Shown here one piece after another: positions 16,009-24,955 of a DNA stretch of 45,785 nucleotides. The DNA comes from Vibrio sp. 99-70-13A1 (GTDB lineage: Bacteria > Pseudomonadota > Gammaproteobacteria > Enterobacterales > Vibrionaceae). Each line of letters opens with the position of its first letter. The first letter of the stretch is position 1. The stretch covers positions 1 through 45,785 of the forward strand of contig NZ_VTXD01000038.1 in the NCBI RefSeq assembly GCF_013114625.1. The letters are read 5' to 3'. The translations under genes and the position numbers were made by a program. Under the pieces are notes generated by a model. It was not told the origin of the DNA. It worked only from the letters and a program-made list of their open reading frames with translations, and searched no databases.

Positions 16009-17001
16009 TTACTTGTTTTTGTTGTCCACTAATACCGCCAGAAGAATAACCACTGCTTTGGCAATCATTTGGTAGTACGAAGATACGTCTAATAGGTTGA
16101 GGGCGTTATTTAAGAAGCCGATAATCAAAGCGCCGACTAATGTACCCATAATTCGACCGCGACCACCGGCTAAGCTCGTACCGCCTAATACCACCGCTGC
16201 AATTGCGTCAAGTTCATAGCCCATACCGGCTGTTGGTTGCGCCGAAGAAAGACGTGACGCGACGATAATGCCAGCCACTGCTGCCAGCAAACCACAGATT
16301 GCATAGACACCGATTTTAACTTTATCGACATCGATACCAGACAGACGTGTCGCCGATTCATTACCACCTAGGGCATAAACATAACGACCAAAGCGAGTGT
16401 GGTTAAGTAAGTACCAAACCGCTGCAAACACGACAACCATAATCCAAACTGGAACCGGGATGCCCAAAGCGTAGCCAGTACCAAACCATGCAAACGCATC
16501 TGCTGTATCAGTAAAACCTGTCGAGATAGGGCGACCATCGGTATAAACCATGGTAACGCCACGTAGTAGAGTCATAGTCACGAGAGTGGCAATGAAAGCT
16601 TGGACTTTGCCTTTCGCAATAATAATCCCGCTGATAGCCCCTAAAGCAGCACCAGCAACCAGCGCAGTTGGGACGGCAATTAATACATGGACTTCCATGG
16701 CAATTAAGCTGGCTGCGAATGCACCACAAAGAGCAAGCACCGAACCGACACTTAAATCAATACCGGCTGTTAAAATAACCAGTGTCATACCTACCGCAAT
16801 AATGGCGTTGATAGAGGTTTGACGTAGGATATTAAGAATATTGTCGACAGTGAAAAAGTTAGGGTTTAAGAAAGAAACGACAACAATTAAAAAGATCAAA
16901 GCAATCAATGATTTTTGGTCGATCAGCCATTCTTTGCTGATCAGCGGCTTTTTCTTTGGTGCTTCAGTTTCAGTTGTTTTGCTCATGGTTTTAGTACTCA
17001 T
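16009..17001 (-). CDS. rbsC: Ribose ABC transporter, permease
   Basis: RbsC is the inner-membrane channel of the ribose importer. The 330 residues are largely hydrophobic helices after a short charged N-terminus (MSTKTMSKTTETEAPKKKP). Family sequence seen: NILRQTSINAIIAVGMTLVI, GIDLSVGSVLAL, and GGTSLAGGRGRIMGTLVGA near the C-terminus. Its ATG overlaps the rbsA stop codon by 4 bp, which suggests translational coupling. A short in-frame ATG five codons in could also serve as start. Confidence 0.95.
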   Translation of the reverse strand: MSTKTMSKTTETEAPKKKPLISKEWLIDQKSLIALIFLIVVVSFLNPNFFTVDNILNILRQTSINAIIAVGMTLVILTAGIDLSVGSVLALCGAFAASLIAMEVHVLIAVPTALVAGAALGAISGIIIAKGKVQAFIATLVTMTLLRGVTMVYTDGRPISTGFTDTADAFAWFGTGYALGIPVPVWIMVVVFAAVWYLLNHTRFGRYVYALGGNESATRLSGIDVDKVKIGVYAICGLLAAVAGIIVASRLSSAQPTAGMGYELDAIAAVVLGGTSLAGGRGRIMGTLVGALIIGFLNNALNLLDVSSYYQMIAKAVVILLAVLVDNKNK

Positions 17002-18503
17002 GCTGCGTCCTTATTAATCTTCTTACCGACAGCACACGCCAGTAGTAATTCTTGGTTTGCGTCTTTAGCGTCAAATTCACCGCTAATTTTGCCTTCATGC
17101 ATCACCATGATGCGGTCACTCATCCCCAACACTTCCGGCATTTCAGAAGAAACTAAAATGATGCTCATGCCTTCCGCTTTAAATTTATTGATGAGTTGAT
17201 AAATCTCTTTCTTCGCACCTACATCGACACCGCGCGTTGGCTCATCGAGGATAAGGACTTTAGGTTTAGTCATTAACCCTTTGGCGATCGCCACTTTTTG
17301 TTGATTACCGCCAGAAAGATTGCCAATGATTTGTTCGCGAGTCGGGGTTTTGATGTTGAATAACTTGATGAAATCATCCACAGCAATGACTTCATCAGCA
17401 TGCTGAATTTTTCCATTGGTGGTTAACTGATCCAAAGCGCACAGTGACATGTTGTCTTTAACTGATAGTCCTAAAACCAACCCGTCTCCTTTACGGTCTT
17501 CAGAGATATAAGCGATGCCATTGGCAAGGCCGTCTTTCGGAGAAGCAGGGTTAATGGTCTTGTTGTCTAAATTAATGACGCCACGTTCACTTGGCAAAGC
17601 CCCATAAATCACTTTCATTAGCTCGGTTCGACCTGCGCCCATAAGACCAGAGACACCTAATATCTCTCCGCGTTTAAGAGTAAAGCTCACGTCGTCTACA
17701 CCTGAGCCTGTTAGCCCTATTACTTCAAGGCAAGTCTCACCAAATTGCACATCAATTCGAGGGTATTGCTCATCTAATTTACGACCGACCATCATTTCGA
17801 TCAGACCATCTTCATCCGTGTCTTTTACTTCGCATTGACCAATAAATTTCCCGTCACGAAGCACGGTAATATCATCACAAATTTCAAAGATTTCTTTTAA
17901 GCGATGAGAGATGTAAACAATGCCGCAGCCTTCTGCGCGAAGTTCATTGATCACCGTAAACAGCGATTCGGTTTCTGTGTCGGTTAGGGCATCTGTTGGT
18001 TCATCCATAATGATGACCTTAGATTGAAATGATAGCGCTTTGGCAATCTCAACCATTTGTTGCTCACCTAGGCTTAATTGACCTAAGGGTGTTTTAGAAC
18101 TGTGATTTACGTTTAAACGCTTTAGTAATTTATCGGCTTCTTGGTACATCTCATTCCAAAGAATACGGCCCATAGTTCCGGTAATTTCTCGCCCTAGGAA
18201 GATGTTTTCAGCAATCGTCAGTTCCGGAATTAAGTTTAATTCTTGATGGATAATGCTGATTCCTGCTTCTTGGGAGTCACGAGGTCCTTTAAAGGCGGCT
18301 GGCTGACCTTGATAAGCAATACTGCCCGCATCTAGGTGATAAATACCCGTGAGCACTTTCATTAACGTCGATTTACCAGCGCCGTTTTCACCCATCAACG
18401 CCATTACGCGTCCTGGATAAACATTGAGACTCGCTTTGTCCAAGGCTTTCACACCAGGGAAGGCTTTCTCAATAGCGCTAAGTTCTAAAATGGCTTGAGT
18501 CAT
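16998..18503 (-). CDS. rbsA: Ribose ABC transporter, ATP-binding protein
   Basis: RbsA powers ribose uptake and carries two ATPase modules in one 501-residue chain, typical of sugar importers. The first has Walker A GENGAGKST near 37-45, signature LSLGEQQMVEIAK and Walker B VIIMDEPTDAL. The second has the degenerate Walker A GLMGAGRTEL usual in this family, then LSGGNQQKVAIAKGL and VLILDEPTRGVDVGAK. It overlaps rbsC by 4 bp and follows rbsD after a 67-bp gap. Confidence 0.96.
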   Translation of the reverse strand: MTQAILELSAIEKAFPGVKALDKASLNVYPGRVMALMGENGAGKSTLMKVLTGIYHLDAGSIAYQGQPAAFKGPRDSQEAGISIIHQELNLIPELTIAENIFLGREITGTMGRILWNEMYQEADKLLKRLNVNHSSKTPLGQLSLGEQQMVEIAKALSFQSKVIIMDEPTDALTDTETESLFTVINELRAEGCGIVYISHRLKEIFEICDDITVLRDGKFIGQCEVKDTDEDGLIEMMVGRKLDEQYPRIDVQFGETCLEVIGLTGSGVDDVSFTLKRGEILGVSGLMGAGRTELMKVIYGALPSERGVINLDNKTINPASPKDGLANGIAYISEDRKGDGLVLGLSVKDNMSLCALDQLTTNGKIQHADEVIAVDDFIKLFNIKTPTREQIIGNLSGGNQQKVAIAKGLMTKPKVLILDEPTRGVDVGAKKEIYQLINKFKAEGMSIILVSSEMPEVLGMSDRIMVMHEGKISGEFDAKDANQELLLACAVGKKINKDAA

Positions 18504-18570
18504 CTTGGTTCCTTACTCGGGGCCAGAATAATTATAATAAAGTTAGAGCGAATTCCGTCAAAGTACGTGG

Positions 18571-18990
18571 TTAAAAGGTCACGCCAGCTTGAAAAATAAC
18601 GTTCGCATAAGGTGTACATTCACCGGTTCTGATCACCGCTCGGCTGTCATTAGTGCGTTGCTTGAAAGCTTCATGGCTGATGTAAGTGACAGCAATAGTT
18701 TTCCCACAGCGCGCTTCTTCCGATTTTAGTTGTTCGATAAGAACCGCGTGATTTTCTGGGCTTACTGTGACGAATTCTTCAGCAATAATCACACCTTGAA
18801 TTTGCGATTCATCAAGCATGGTTTGCACAGTTTGTTGAAAACTTGGTACTCCGTGAGTTAATGCTAGATCAATACGTCGTACATGGTTAGGGATAGGTAA
18901 ACCCGCATCGCAAATAGTGATCTCATCAGTGTGACCAAGTGTCGCCACTAGGTATGAAAGGTCTGAATTAATTAGAGTACTTTTTTTCAT
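18571..18990 (-). CDS. rbsD: D-ribose pyranase
   Basis: RbsD interconverts the pyranose and furanose forms of ribose so that RbsK can use it. I take the ATG at 18990 (MKKSTLINSDLSYLVATLGH) as start: it gives 139 residues, the family length, puts the catalytic His at position 20, and follows a weak GTAGGT site. A longer reading from 19092 would run through the upstream operator and has no support. The C-terminal TGECTPYANVIFQAGVTF is characteristic. It is first in the operon, just below the two RbsR operators. Confidence 0.95.
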   Translation of the reverse strand: MKKSTLINSDLSYLVATLGHTDEITICDAGLPIPNHVRRIDLALTHGVPSFQQTVQTMLDESQIQGVIIAEEFVTVSPENHAVLIEQLKSEEARCGKTIAVTYISHEAFKQRTNDSRAVIRTGECTPYANVIFQAGVTF

Positions 18991-19044
18991 TATGCTACCT
19001 ACTTTAAGAACGCTGTGGGTATGAGTGAAGCTCAAATAAAACCC

Positions 19045-19060
19045 ATCGAAACGTTTCGAT
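19045..19060. promoter_or_regulatory. RbsR operator, proximal
   Basis: ATCGAAACGTTTCGAT is a perfect 16-bp palindrome of the LacI/RbsR operator type, centred 62 bp upstream of the rbsD ATG. An identical copy lies 78 bp further upstream. Confidence 0.88.
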
Positions 19061-19109
19061 AGTGATAATAGTGTTTCATTTATCAATTGCACTTATTGGT
19101 TTGGAATTG

Positions 19110-19125
19110 TGTGATAACGATCATC
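19110..19125. promoter_or_regulatory. CRP-like site upstream of rbsD
   Basis: TGTGA-TAACGA-TCATC has one perfect half of the CRP consensus TGTGA-N6-TCACA and a partial second half. It overlaps the distal RbsR operator by 3 bp. Catabolite control of ribose operons is well known in enteric relatives. Confidence 0.5.
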
Positions 19126-19138
19126 GAAACGTTTCGAT
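19123..19138. promoter_or_regulatory. RbsR operator, distal
   Basis: A second perfect ATCGAAACGTTTCGAT lies 78 bp from the first, edge to edge of equal positions. Two operators at this distance would allow DNA looping between RbsR dimers. The rbs promoter probably lies between or over them. Confidence 0.85.
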
Positions 19139-19208
19139 GGGGTGTTTTTTGGTGAGGAAGCTCACGCGATTAACGTCATCAAAACCGTATTTGTAAGGGA
19201 AGATCCTT

Positions 19209-19232
19209 GAAGATGAAGATGAAGATGAAGAA
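19209..19232. repeat. Tandem hexamer GAAGAT
   Basis: Three perfect GAAGAT copies and a fourth reading GAAGAA run head to tail. No reading frame of any length uses them. Confidence 0.9.
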
Positions 19233-19371
19233 ATAGAAGCAGACAGGCAAGAGTGTTGCCTAGTGAATATTTATAAGGGAGTGGGGAGAAGTGACATTCA
19301 GTGAAATGCCACTTAAGGACTGAGTCGTGGTTATCGAAAATAGGACTAAGGTTATCAAAGATTGCGTGTGG

Positions 19372-20406
19372 TTATTCTCGAATACGGACCGTCACCGATA
19401 CTAAAGCGTGATCGGTACTAAATTGGTCAACCTCAAAGCTTGGGTTAACGATGTGTTTGTCTGTGACGGTGAATTCGTGGACTTCCATTAAGCTGGATGA
19501 GTTTTGGCAATCGAACTCATTAGAAAGCAAAATGTAATCTAAAACCGAGCCTGCCGCTCCATAGTAATGCGTCGGCTTTCGGTGTTCTAACAAATCTTCT
19601 TGGTGAAGCTGGTGGTAGAGATCCCAACTGTCTCGCAATCGAAAATGAGATAACCAGTTCTTACTGGATTCATCACGATTCAACATATAAGACAGCAGAC
19701 CTTGGAATTCATCATGGAAAATTGGCTTGTTAAAATCACCCATGACAATAATGGGCTGTTCAGACCGAAGACGTTGCTGAGAAATATACTTGTGCAGCAG
19801 GTTACTCTCGACACCTCTTTGCACCGTAGAAAGCCACCTGCCCAGTTGTTCGGTATGTAATTGGTTTAAAGAATCACTACTTGGCTCTTTATTCTTATCA
19901 GCATCAGCATCAGCATCAGTATGGGGCTCAGAAGGTCTTTGCGACTTAAAGTGCACCACATAACAATCTGTCGCGCCTAAGTGAGGGAGGTCAATTGTGG
20001 CGTGTACAGGCGTGCGATTGAAAGAAAAATCAGGAGCTGCATTGAAACTCTTGAGTAAATCAAGGTTTGGAGTCACTGGCCGAACTTGGATGATTGGGTA
20101 GCGTGAAGCAATGGCGACAACAGGGGATGTGTATAAGTAATCACTTTCTACATAAGGTGAATCGACAACCTCGAAATAAGGGTAGCCAAGTATTTGTAAA
20201 AGTGACGCTAATGAATCTGGGCTGAACACTTCTTGGAAGCCAATCACATCACTATCGAGTGTTTTTATCGCGTTGGAAAACCAGGTCTGCTTTTGCTGCC
20301 ACTCGTCTTGACTGTAGATGTTTTCAAAATCGTAGTATGCATTTGGCGGCTCAAGGTAATTGAGCATGTTGATGGTGGTGAAAGTCAGAGTAGAAGGTAA
20401 TTTCAA
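19372..20406 (-). CDS. Endonuclease/exonuclease/phosphatase-family protein
   Basis: A 344-residue member of the Mg-dependent EEP superfamily (DNase I, exonuclease III, sphingomyelinase, inositol phosphatases). Active-site blocks seen: TFTTINMLNYLEP near the start, VIGFQEVFS with the metal-binding Glu near 57, CYVVHFKSQRP, VMGDFNKP with the catalytic Asp/Asn near 220, and FSTDHALVSV with the catalytic Asp/His near the end. No signal peptide is evident, so it is probably cytoplasmic. A DADADADKN run near 165-173 is a small low-complexity insert. The substrate cannot be told from sequence. It lies 97 bp downstream of the GGDEF gene on the same strand and may be co-transcribed with it. Confidence 0.88.
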   Translation of the reverse strand: MKLPSTLTFTTINMLNYLEPPNAYYDFENIYSQDEWQQKQTWFSNAIKTLDSDVIGFQEVFSPDSLASLLQILGYPYFEVVDSPYVESDYLYTSPVVAIASRYPIIQVRPVTPNLDLLKSFNAAPDFSFNRTPVHATIDLPHLGATDCYVVHFKSQRPSEPHTDADADADKNKEPSSDSLNQLHTEQLGRWLSTVQRGVESNLLHKYISQQRLRSEQPIIVMGDFNKPIFHDEFQGLLSYMLNRDESSKNWLSHFRLRDSWDLYHQLHQEDLLEHRKPTHYYGAAGSVLDYILLSNEFDCQNSSSLMEVHEFTVTDKHIVNPSFEVDQFSTDHALVSVTVRIRE

Positions 20407-20503
20407 GTTAAGCTCAATGTGATGATTTTCAATGATTATGGCTTGGTTTATCGGTTTAATAAACGCAAAACCATAAAAACTTATTTTTAGCCTATCTTGA
20501 ATC

Positions 20504-21550
20504 TTATTTGATTAGCCTTAGAACATTATTGGTGGTTTTCTTTGTACCTAAGCTGAACTCATGATTATCGGTGATCAGTGAGCGCTCTTTCGCGTATTTC
20601 AAATGTGTTTCTGCACAGTAAAGCAGTTGTTCAAGCGTAATGTCACCTTGAGGTGAATAAGAGCACGCCCCAATTCTAAGCGTCGTTTGAGTATCTACGG
20701 TTTCTTCAAAGCGTTGAATTATACGTTCGCAAATATTCTCCACATTTTTGATTGGAGTACAGGGCAGTAGAATAAAGAACTCATCACCATCACGGGCAAT
20801 GGTTTCAGTCTTACGTAACTGCTCTGCGCAAATATTGGCAAATTGTTGTAAAACAGCATTGCCTACTGCATAGCCAAGTCGGTCATTAATTTTCGCCAAT
20901 TCTTGGAAATCTATATGCAAAATGGTCAGTGAGTCATTTGAACGGTCGCAAAGGGCGATGGTTCGGTCTAATTCATCAATAAATGCGGGCTTGTTATAGA
21001 CGCCTGTTAACTCATCTCTCAGAGGCAACGCTTTAAACTGGCTGGAACTGTTCGCTTGATACAGGAAATTGTACATTTCTGAAAGGAGTTGAGTCTCTAG
21101 TAGAGTGCGCTTACTCCATGCAGAAAGGGTATTGGTTGGATCCATACTGTCTTCCACTAAAGAAAGACGAAGGTGCTCTGCAATCTGAGAGTGAATGCTA
21201 TGTACACAAAGGGTGAAATCAATGATTGATAGATCATGAGTCACCAAAAGTTGGCAGAGATCAGCTAGGGTGTATAAGTAATCAATATTAAACGTTGGTA
21301 TATAGAGTGTGACTAACATTCGGCTGACGAGCCCGCTTAATTCTGTCTTAACTCTTTTGAACATGACTTTGTTGACAGTTGTGGAATCAAGCTTTTCTAC
21401 GATTTGCTGTGCAAGGTCTACAGTGTCTAAAGCGAGTAAATTTAAACGCTGCTCAAGTCTTGATAAATCTCCATCAGCAAGTTGAATTAACGATTGACGA
21501 CGTACCATTTCAGTTTCATTTATCGCAATTTCCAGTAGTCGCGTTTTCAT
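20504..21550 (-). CDS. GGDEF-domain protein with altered active site
   Basis: The 348-residue protein has a helical N-terminal region (about 1-175, no membrane segment) and a GGDEF domain (about 180-345) starting at LRDELTGVYNKPAF. Diguanylate cyclases make cyclic-di-GMP, but here the signature reads DGDEF instead of GGDEF, the usual DxDxFKxIND block reads DFQELAKIND, and the GH..GD block reads GYAVGN. No RxxD inhibitory site precedes the signature. It may be weakly active, or act as a nucleotide sensor. The N-terminal part has a spaced-His helical look that could be globin-like, but I cannot assign it. The ATG at 21550 is followed by MKTRLLEIAINETE. Confidence 0.85.
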   Translation of the reverse strand: MKTRLLEIAINETEMVRRQSLIQLADGDLSRLEQRLNLLALDTVDLAQQIVEKLDSTTVNKVMFKRVKTELSGLVSRMLVTLYIPTFNIDYLYTLADLCQLLVTHDLSIIDFTLCVHSIHSQIAEHLRLSLVEDSMDPTNTLSAWSKRTLLETQLLSEMYNFLYQANSSSQFKALPLRDELTGVYNKPAFIDELDRTIALCDRSNDSLTILHIDFQELAKINDRLGYAVGNAVLQQFANICAEQLRKTETIARDGDEFFILLPCTPIKNVENICERIIQRFEETVDTQTTLRIGACSYSPQGDITLEQLLYCAETHLKYAKERSLITDNHEFSLGTKKTTNNVLRLIK

Positions 21551-21852
21551 TAAGTTAGCCAGACATCAATTGAGTGATTTAATAAGATATTATACGGATA
21601 ATAATTAGTAAAGTGAGCAGATTACTGCATCATTTAGGCTGATAATTTACTCTTTTAGGGCCATGAAATGAATGGTTTGGTACTTTAGCTTGGAAAAATA
21701 GGGAAATATGATGAGTCTTTTATTAGTTATTACATGATGTTAGATTTTTCTCTATACTAGTTTTAATGGTATACGTACGACATTAGATATCTCTGATACA
21801 GCGCTAACTTCACAGCTTGCAGATGATATGAAACATTTGAAGGGAGAATCAA
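21551..21852 (+). promoter_or_regulatory. Gap between the GGDEF gene and yejA
   Basis: This divergent spacer must hold promoters for both sides. TATACT at 21753-21758 is a good -10 match for yejA, with only a weak -35 (TTACAT at 21730-21735) 17 bp before it. GAAGGGAGAATCAA precedes the yejA ATG and is a strong ribosome binding site. I see nothing else. Confidence 0.35.
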
Positions 21853-23856
21853 ATGGGTAAAGGTTTTCAAAGTCAGCCACTTCATCGTATTCAAGGTAAC
21901 GGATCACTGATTAAAACAGCTCTAAACAATCAAAATCCGTTTAACCGCAAATTGGCTCACCACCTTACGGCAGCCGGGATAGCTGCAATGTTTTCTACGG
22001 TCTGTTTTTCTGTAAGCAATGTGAATGCCGAAGAAGCTAATTTATCAAAAGCTAAGTCATCAGAAACTAAGTTATCAGAAGCTAAATCATCAGAAGCTAA
22101 AACCGCAGTAATCGAAACTACGCAGCTTGTTGGGTTTGGTGAAGCAAAATACCCAGAAGGTTTCACTCACTTTGATTACGTGAATCCCAATGCCCCTAAA
22201 GTAGGTAAAGTGACCTATGGGGAAACCGGCACTTACGATAGCTTTAATCGCTTTGGCTCTCGGGGCGTTTCGGCGAAATATACAGGGGAGCTTTACGACA
22301 CGTTAATGTACTCACCAAGCGATGAAATCGACGCGTATTACCCACTTATTGCCTCTAAAGTTCGCTATGCCGATGACTTCTCTTGGCTGGAAATTGATAT
22401 CAACCCTAACGCTCGCTTCCAAGATGGGGTGCCTATCACCGCTCATGATGTGGCTTTCACCTTTGATAAGTTTTCAAATGAAGGCGTGCCTCAATACCGC
22501 GTGTATTACAAAGATATAAAATCCGTCACTGCCTTATCTGATCTTGTTGTGCGCGTTGAAATGGCGACGCCTAACAGAGAGAAGCTCTTTAGCTTTGCCC
22601 AATCTACCCGTGTATTACCTAAACATTATTGGAAGTATCGAAAGTTAAGCGATCCACTGAATGAGCCGCCAGTCGGCAGTGGTCCATACAAAGTGATCGA
22701 TTATAAATCGGGTCAAAGTGTCACTTACGGTTTATTGGAAGATTATTGGGCGGCAGACTTACCTGTAAACGTAGGGCGCAATAACTTTAAACAAGTGCAA
22801 TACGACTATTACCGTGATGACACCGTGATGCTTGAAGCATTCAAAGCGGGTGAGTACGATTTGCGTATAGAGAACACTGCCAAGTTTTGGGCAACCTCTT
22901 ATACCGGTACGAACTTCGATAAGGGCTACATTACCAAAGAAGAGATCAATCATGAAAAGCCTGAAACGACACAAGGCTTTATCTTCAATAGCCAAATTAC
23001 CACTTTCTCTGATCCTAAAGTTCGTGAAGCATTAACCTATGCGATGGATTTTGAATGGATGAATCGAAACCTCTTCTACAGCCAGTATCAACGTACTCGT
23101 AGCTACTTTCAAAATACCGAGTATGAAGCGAAAGGCTTGCCATCTGAGGCTGAAATAGCGGTGTTAACGCCATTTAAAGATCAGATTGATCCTCGTGTAT
23201 TTACCCAAGAGTTTAAGCCACCCGTTACGGATGGAAGCGGTCGAATTCGTAGCCAAATGCGCACCTCGTTTAAATTGCTTAAAGAAGCAGGGTGGGAGCT
23301 AAAAAATAAGGTGATGACGAACAAAGAGACTGGTCAGCCTCTTGCTTTTGAATTATTGATTTACAGCCCAACATCTGAGCGTATCGCCATCCCTATGCAG
23401 AAAAACCTAAAGCGCATGGGAATTGAAATGAAGATACGTACTGTGGACACCACTCAATATATTAAGCGATTAAGAGATCGTGATTTTGACATGGTGTCAT
23501 CGGCTTATTCTGCTAACCCTTACCCGAATCCAAACTTATTAATTGCTTGGAATTCTAACTATATCGACTCTACGTTTAATACTGCAGGGGTAATGGATCC
23601 AGTCGTTGATTCTTTAACGGAACAAATTGCGAAAAGCCAAAGTGACGCTGAAAAACTGAGCGCGTTAGGTCCAGCTTTTGATAGGGTTCTTCAATGGAAC
23701 TTTTACCTTATTCCTCAATGGTACTCTGGCAAATACCGCGTAGCGATGTGGGATAAATTTGAACGCCCTAGTACCTTGCCTAAATACGATTTAGGGGTAG
23801 ATACATGGTGGGTATCGGAAGAAAAAGCGGCTTTATTACCTGAAAAACGTCGTTAG
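21853..23856 (+). CDS. yejA: Peptide/microcin-type ABC transporter, solute-binding protein
   Basis: YejA is the periplasmic receptor of the YejABEF importer, which in E. coli takes up peptides and lets in microcin C. Seen in 667 residues, longer than the roughly 600 usual: an unusually long N-region before the hydrophobic core AAGIAAMFSTVCFSV, a likely cleavage near NVNA-EE at about 58, then a Ser/Lys/Glu-rich run (SKAKSSETKLSEAKSSEAK). The mature family-5 binding protein begins at YPEGFTHFDYVNPNAPK with GTYDSFNRF, then ARFQDGVPITAHDVAFTFDKF, through NPNLLIAWNSNYIDSTFNTAG. It is first of four genes with 2-9 bp gaps. Confidence 0.93.
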   Translation: MGKGFQSQPLHRIQGNGSLIKTALNNQNPFNRKLAHHLTAAGIAAMFSTVCFSVSNVNAEEANLSKAKSSETKLSEAKSSEAKTAVIETTQLVGFGEAKYPEGFTHFDYVNPNAPKVGKVTYGETGTYDSFNRFGSRGVSAKYTGELYDTLMYSPSDEIDAYYPLIASKVRYADDFSWLEIDINPNARFQDGVPITAHDVAFTFDKFSNEGVPQYRVYYKDIKSVTALSDLVVRVEMATPNREKLFSFAQSTRVLPKHYWKYRKLSDPLNEPPVGSGPYKVIDYKSGQSVTYGLLEDYWAADLPVNVGRNNFKQVQYDYYRDDTVMLEAFKAGEYDLRIENTAKFWATSYTGTNFDKGYITKEEINHEKPETTQGFIFNSQITTFSDPKVREALTYAMDFEWMNRNLFYSQYQRTRSYFQNTEYEAKGLPSEAEIAVLTPFKDQIDPRVFTQEFKPPVTDGSGRIRSQMRTSFKLLKEAGWELKNKVMTNKETGQPLAFELLIYSPTSERIAIPMQKNLKRMGIEMKIRTVDTTQYIKRLRDRDFDMVSSAYSANPYPNPNLLIAWNSNYIDSTFNTAGVMDPVVDSLTEQIAKSQSDAEKLSALGPAFDRVLQWNFYLIPQWYSGKYRVAMWDKFERPSTLPKYDLGVDTWWVSEEKAALLPEKRR

Positions 23857-23864
23857 GAGCTGAA

Positions 23865-24953
23865 ATGGCCGCGTATATATTCAGACGTCTACTGCTTGTT
23901 ATTCCAACACTGTGGGCGATCATCACCATTAACTTTTTTATTATCCAGATTGCGCCCGGAGGTCCTGTAGAACAGGCTGTTGCGCAACTTGAGGGGCACA
24001 ACTCAGGGATAATGGAACGTTTTTCTGGTGGCGGTCAAGAGGTTGACTTAGGCAACAGTGAACAAGCGTCTGCCAGTGGGTATAAAGGCTCAAGAGGATT
24101 AGACCCAGAAGTTGTTGAAGAAATCAGAAAGCAATTTGGTTTCGACAAACCCATGCATGAACGCTACTTTGACATGCTAAAAAATTACGCCATGTTTAAC
24201 TTTGGCGAGAGCCTGTTTAAAGGTGGTGATGTCATTGATTTGATAGTAGACAGGCTTCCCGTTTCCATATCTTTAGGGTTATGGAGCACGTTGATCATCT
24301 ATCTAATCTCTATTCCATTAGGGATATTCAAAGCCATTCACCATGGCTCTCGCTTTGATATCTGGTCGAGCGCGGTCGTCATTATTGGTTACGCGATTCC
24401 GGGCTTCTTATTTGCGATTATTTTGATCATCTTATTTGCTAGTGGTAATTACTTTAATTGGTTCCCACTGCGCGGTTTAGTGTCGAGTAATTTTGAACAG
24501 CTTAACTGGTACCAGCAAATCATCGATTACTTTTGGCATTTAGCTTTGCCTATTTTTGCGATGGTAATAGGCGGCTTTGCAACGCTGAGTATGCTAACTA
24601 AAAACTCATTCTTAGATGAAATAAACAAGCAGTACGTTGTGACAGCAAGGGCTAAAGGGCTGGATGAAAGTAGCATTTTGTATAAACACGTATTTCGTAA
24701 TGCGATGCTGATTATCATTGCGGGCTTCCCAAGTGCATTCATCAGTATCTTCTTCACAGGCTCAATGTTAATTGAAGTGATGTTTTCTTTAGAAGGTATA
24801 GGGTTGCTCGGATTTGAATCGACTATCCAGCGTGATTATCCTGTGGTCTTTAGCTCGTTATACATCATGACATTACTTGGTTTGGTGCTGAGTATTATTT
24901 CCGATTTGACCTATACATGGGTTGATCCTCGAATTGATTTTGAGGCGAGATAA
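23865..24953 (+). CDS. yejB: Peptide ABC transporter, permease YejB
   Basis: YejB is one of two inner-membrane channel subunits. The 362 residues match the family length and begin with the classic first helix MAAYIFRRLLLVIPTLWAII, then IIQIAPGGPVEQA, a long periplasmic loop, further membrane helices, and the EAA cytoplasmic loop (VVTARAKGLDESSILYKHVFRNA) that docks on YejF. The C-terminal LTYTWVDPRIDFE is typical. It starts 8 bp after the yejA stop with GGAGCTGAA as the ribosome binding site, and ends 2 bp before yejE. Confidence 0.95.
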   Translation: MAAYIFRRLLLVIPTLWAIITINFFIIQIAPGGPVEQAVAQLEGHNSGIMERFSGGGQEVDLGNSEQASASGYKGSRGLDPEVVEEIRKQFGFDKPMHERYFDMLKNYAMFNFGESLFKGGDVIDLIVDRLPVSISLGLWSTLIIYLISIPLGIFKAIHHGSRFDIWSSAVVIIGYAIPGFLFAIILIILFASGNYFNWFPLRGLVSSNFEQLNWYQQIIDYFWHLALPIFAMVIGGFATLSMLTKNSFLDEINKQYVVTARAKGLDESSILYKHVFRNAMLIIIAGFPSAFISIFFTGSMLIEVMFSLEGIGLLGFESTIQRDYPVVFSSLYIMTLLGLVLSIISDLTYTWVDPRIDFEAR

Positions 24954-24955
24954 CC

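Larger units (their letters stand above)
18991..19371. other. Gene-free control region upstream of rbsD
   Basis: Besides the two operators and the CRP-like site, this stretch holds four GAAGAT-type hexamers (19209-19232) and an imperfect hairpin with AAGTGACATT and AATGCCACTT arms near 19289-19315. I see no further gene. Confidence 0.7.

Noticed and set aside
18991..19092. Longer start for rbsD
   Set aside because: It would read through an RbsR operator and add 34 residues not found in the family; the ATG at 18990 gives the usual length and His20.
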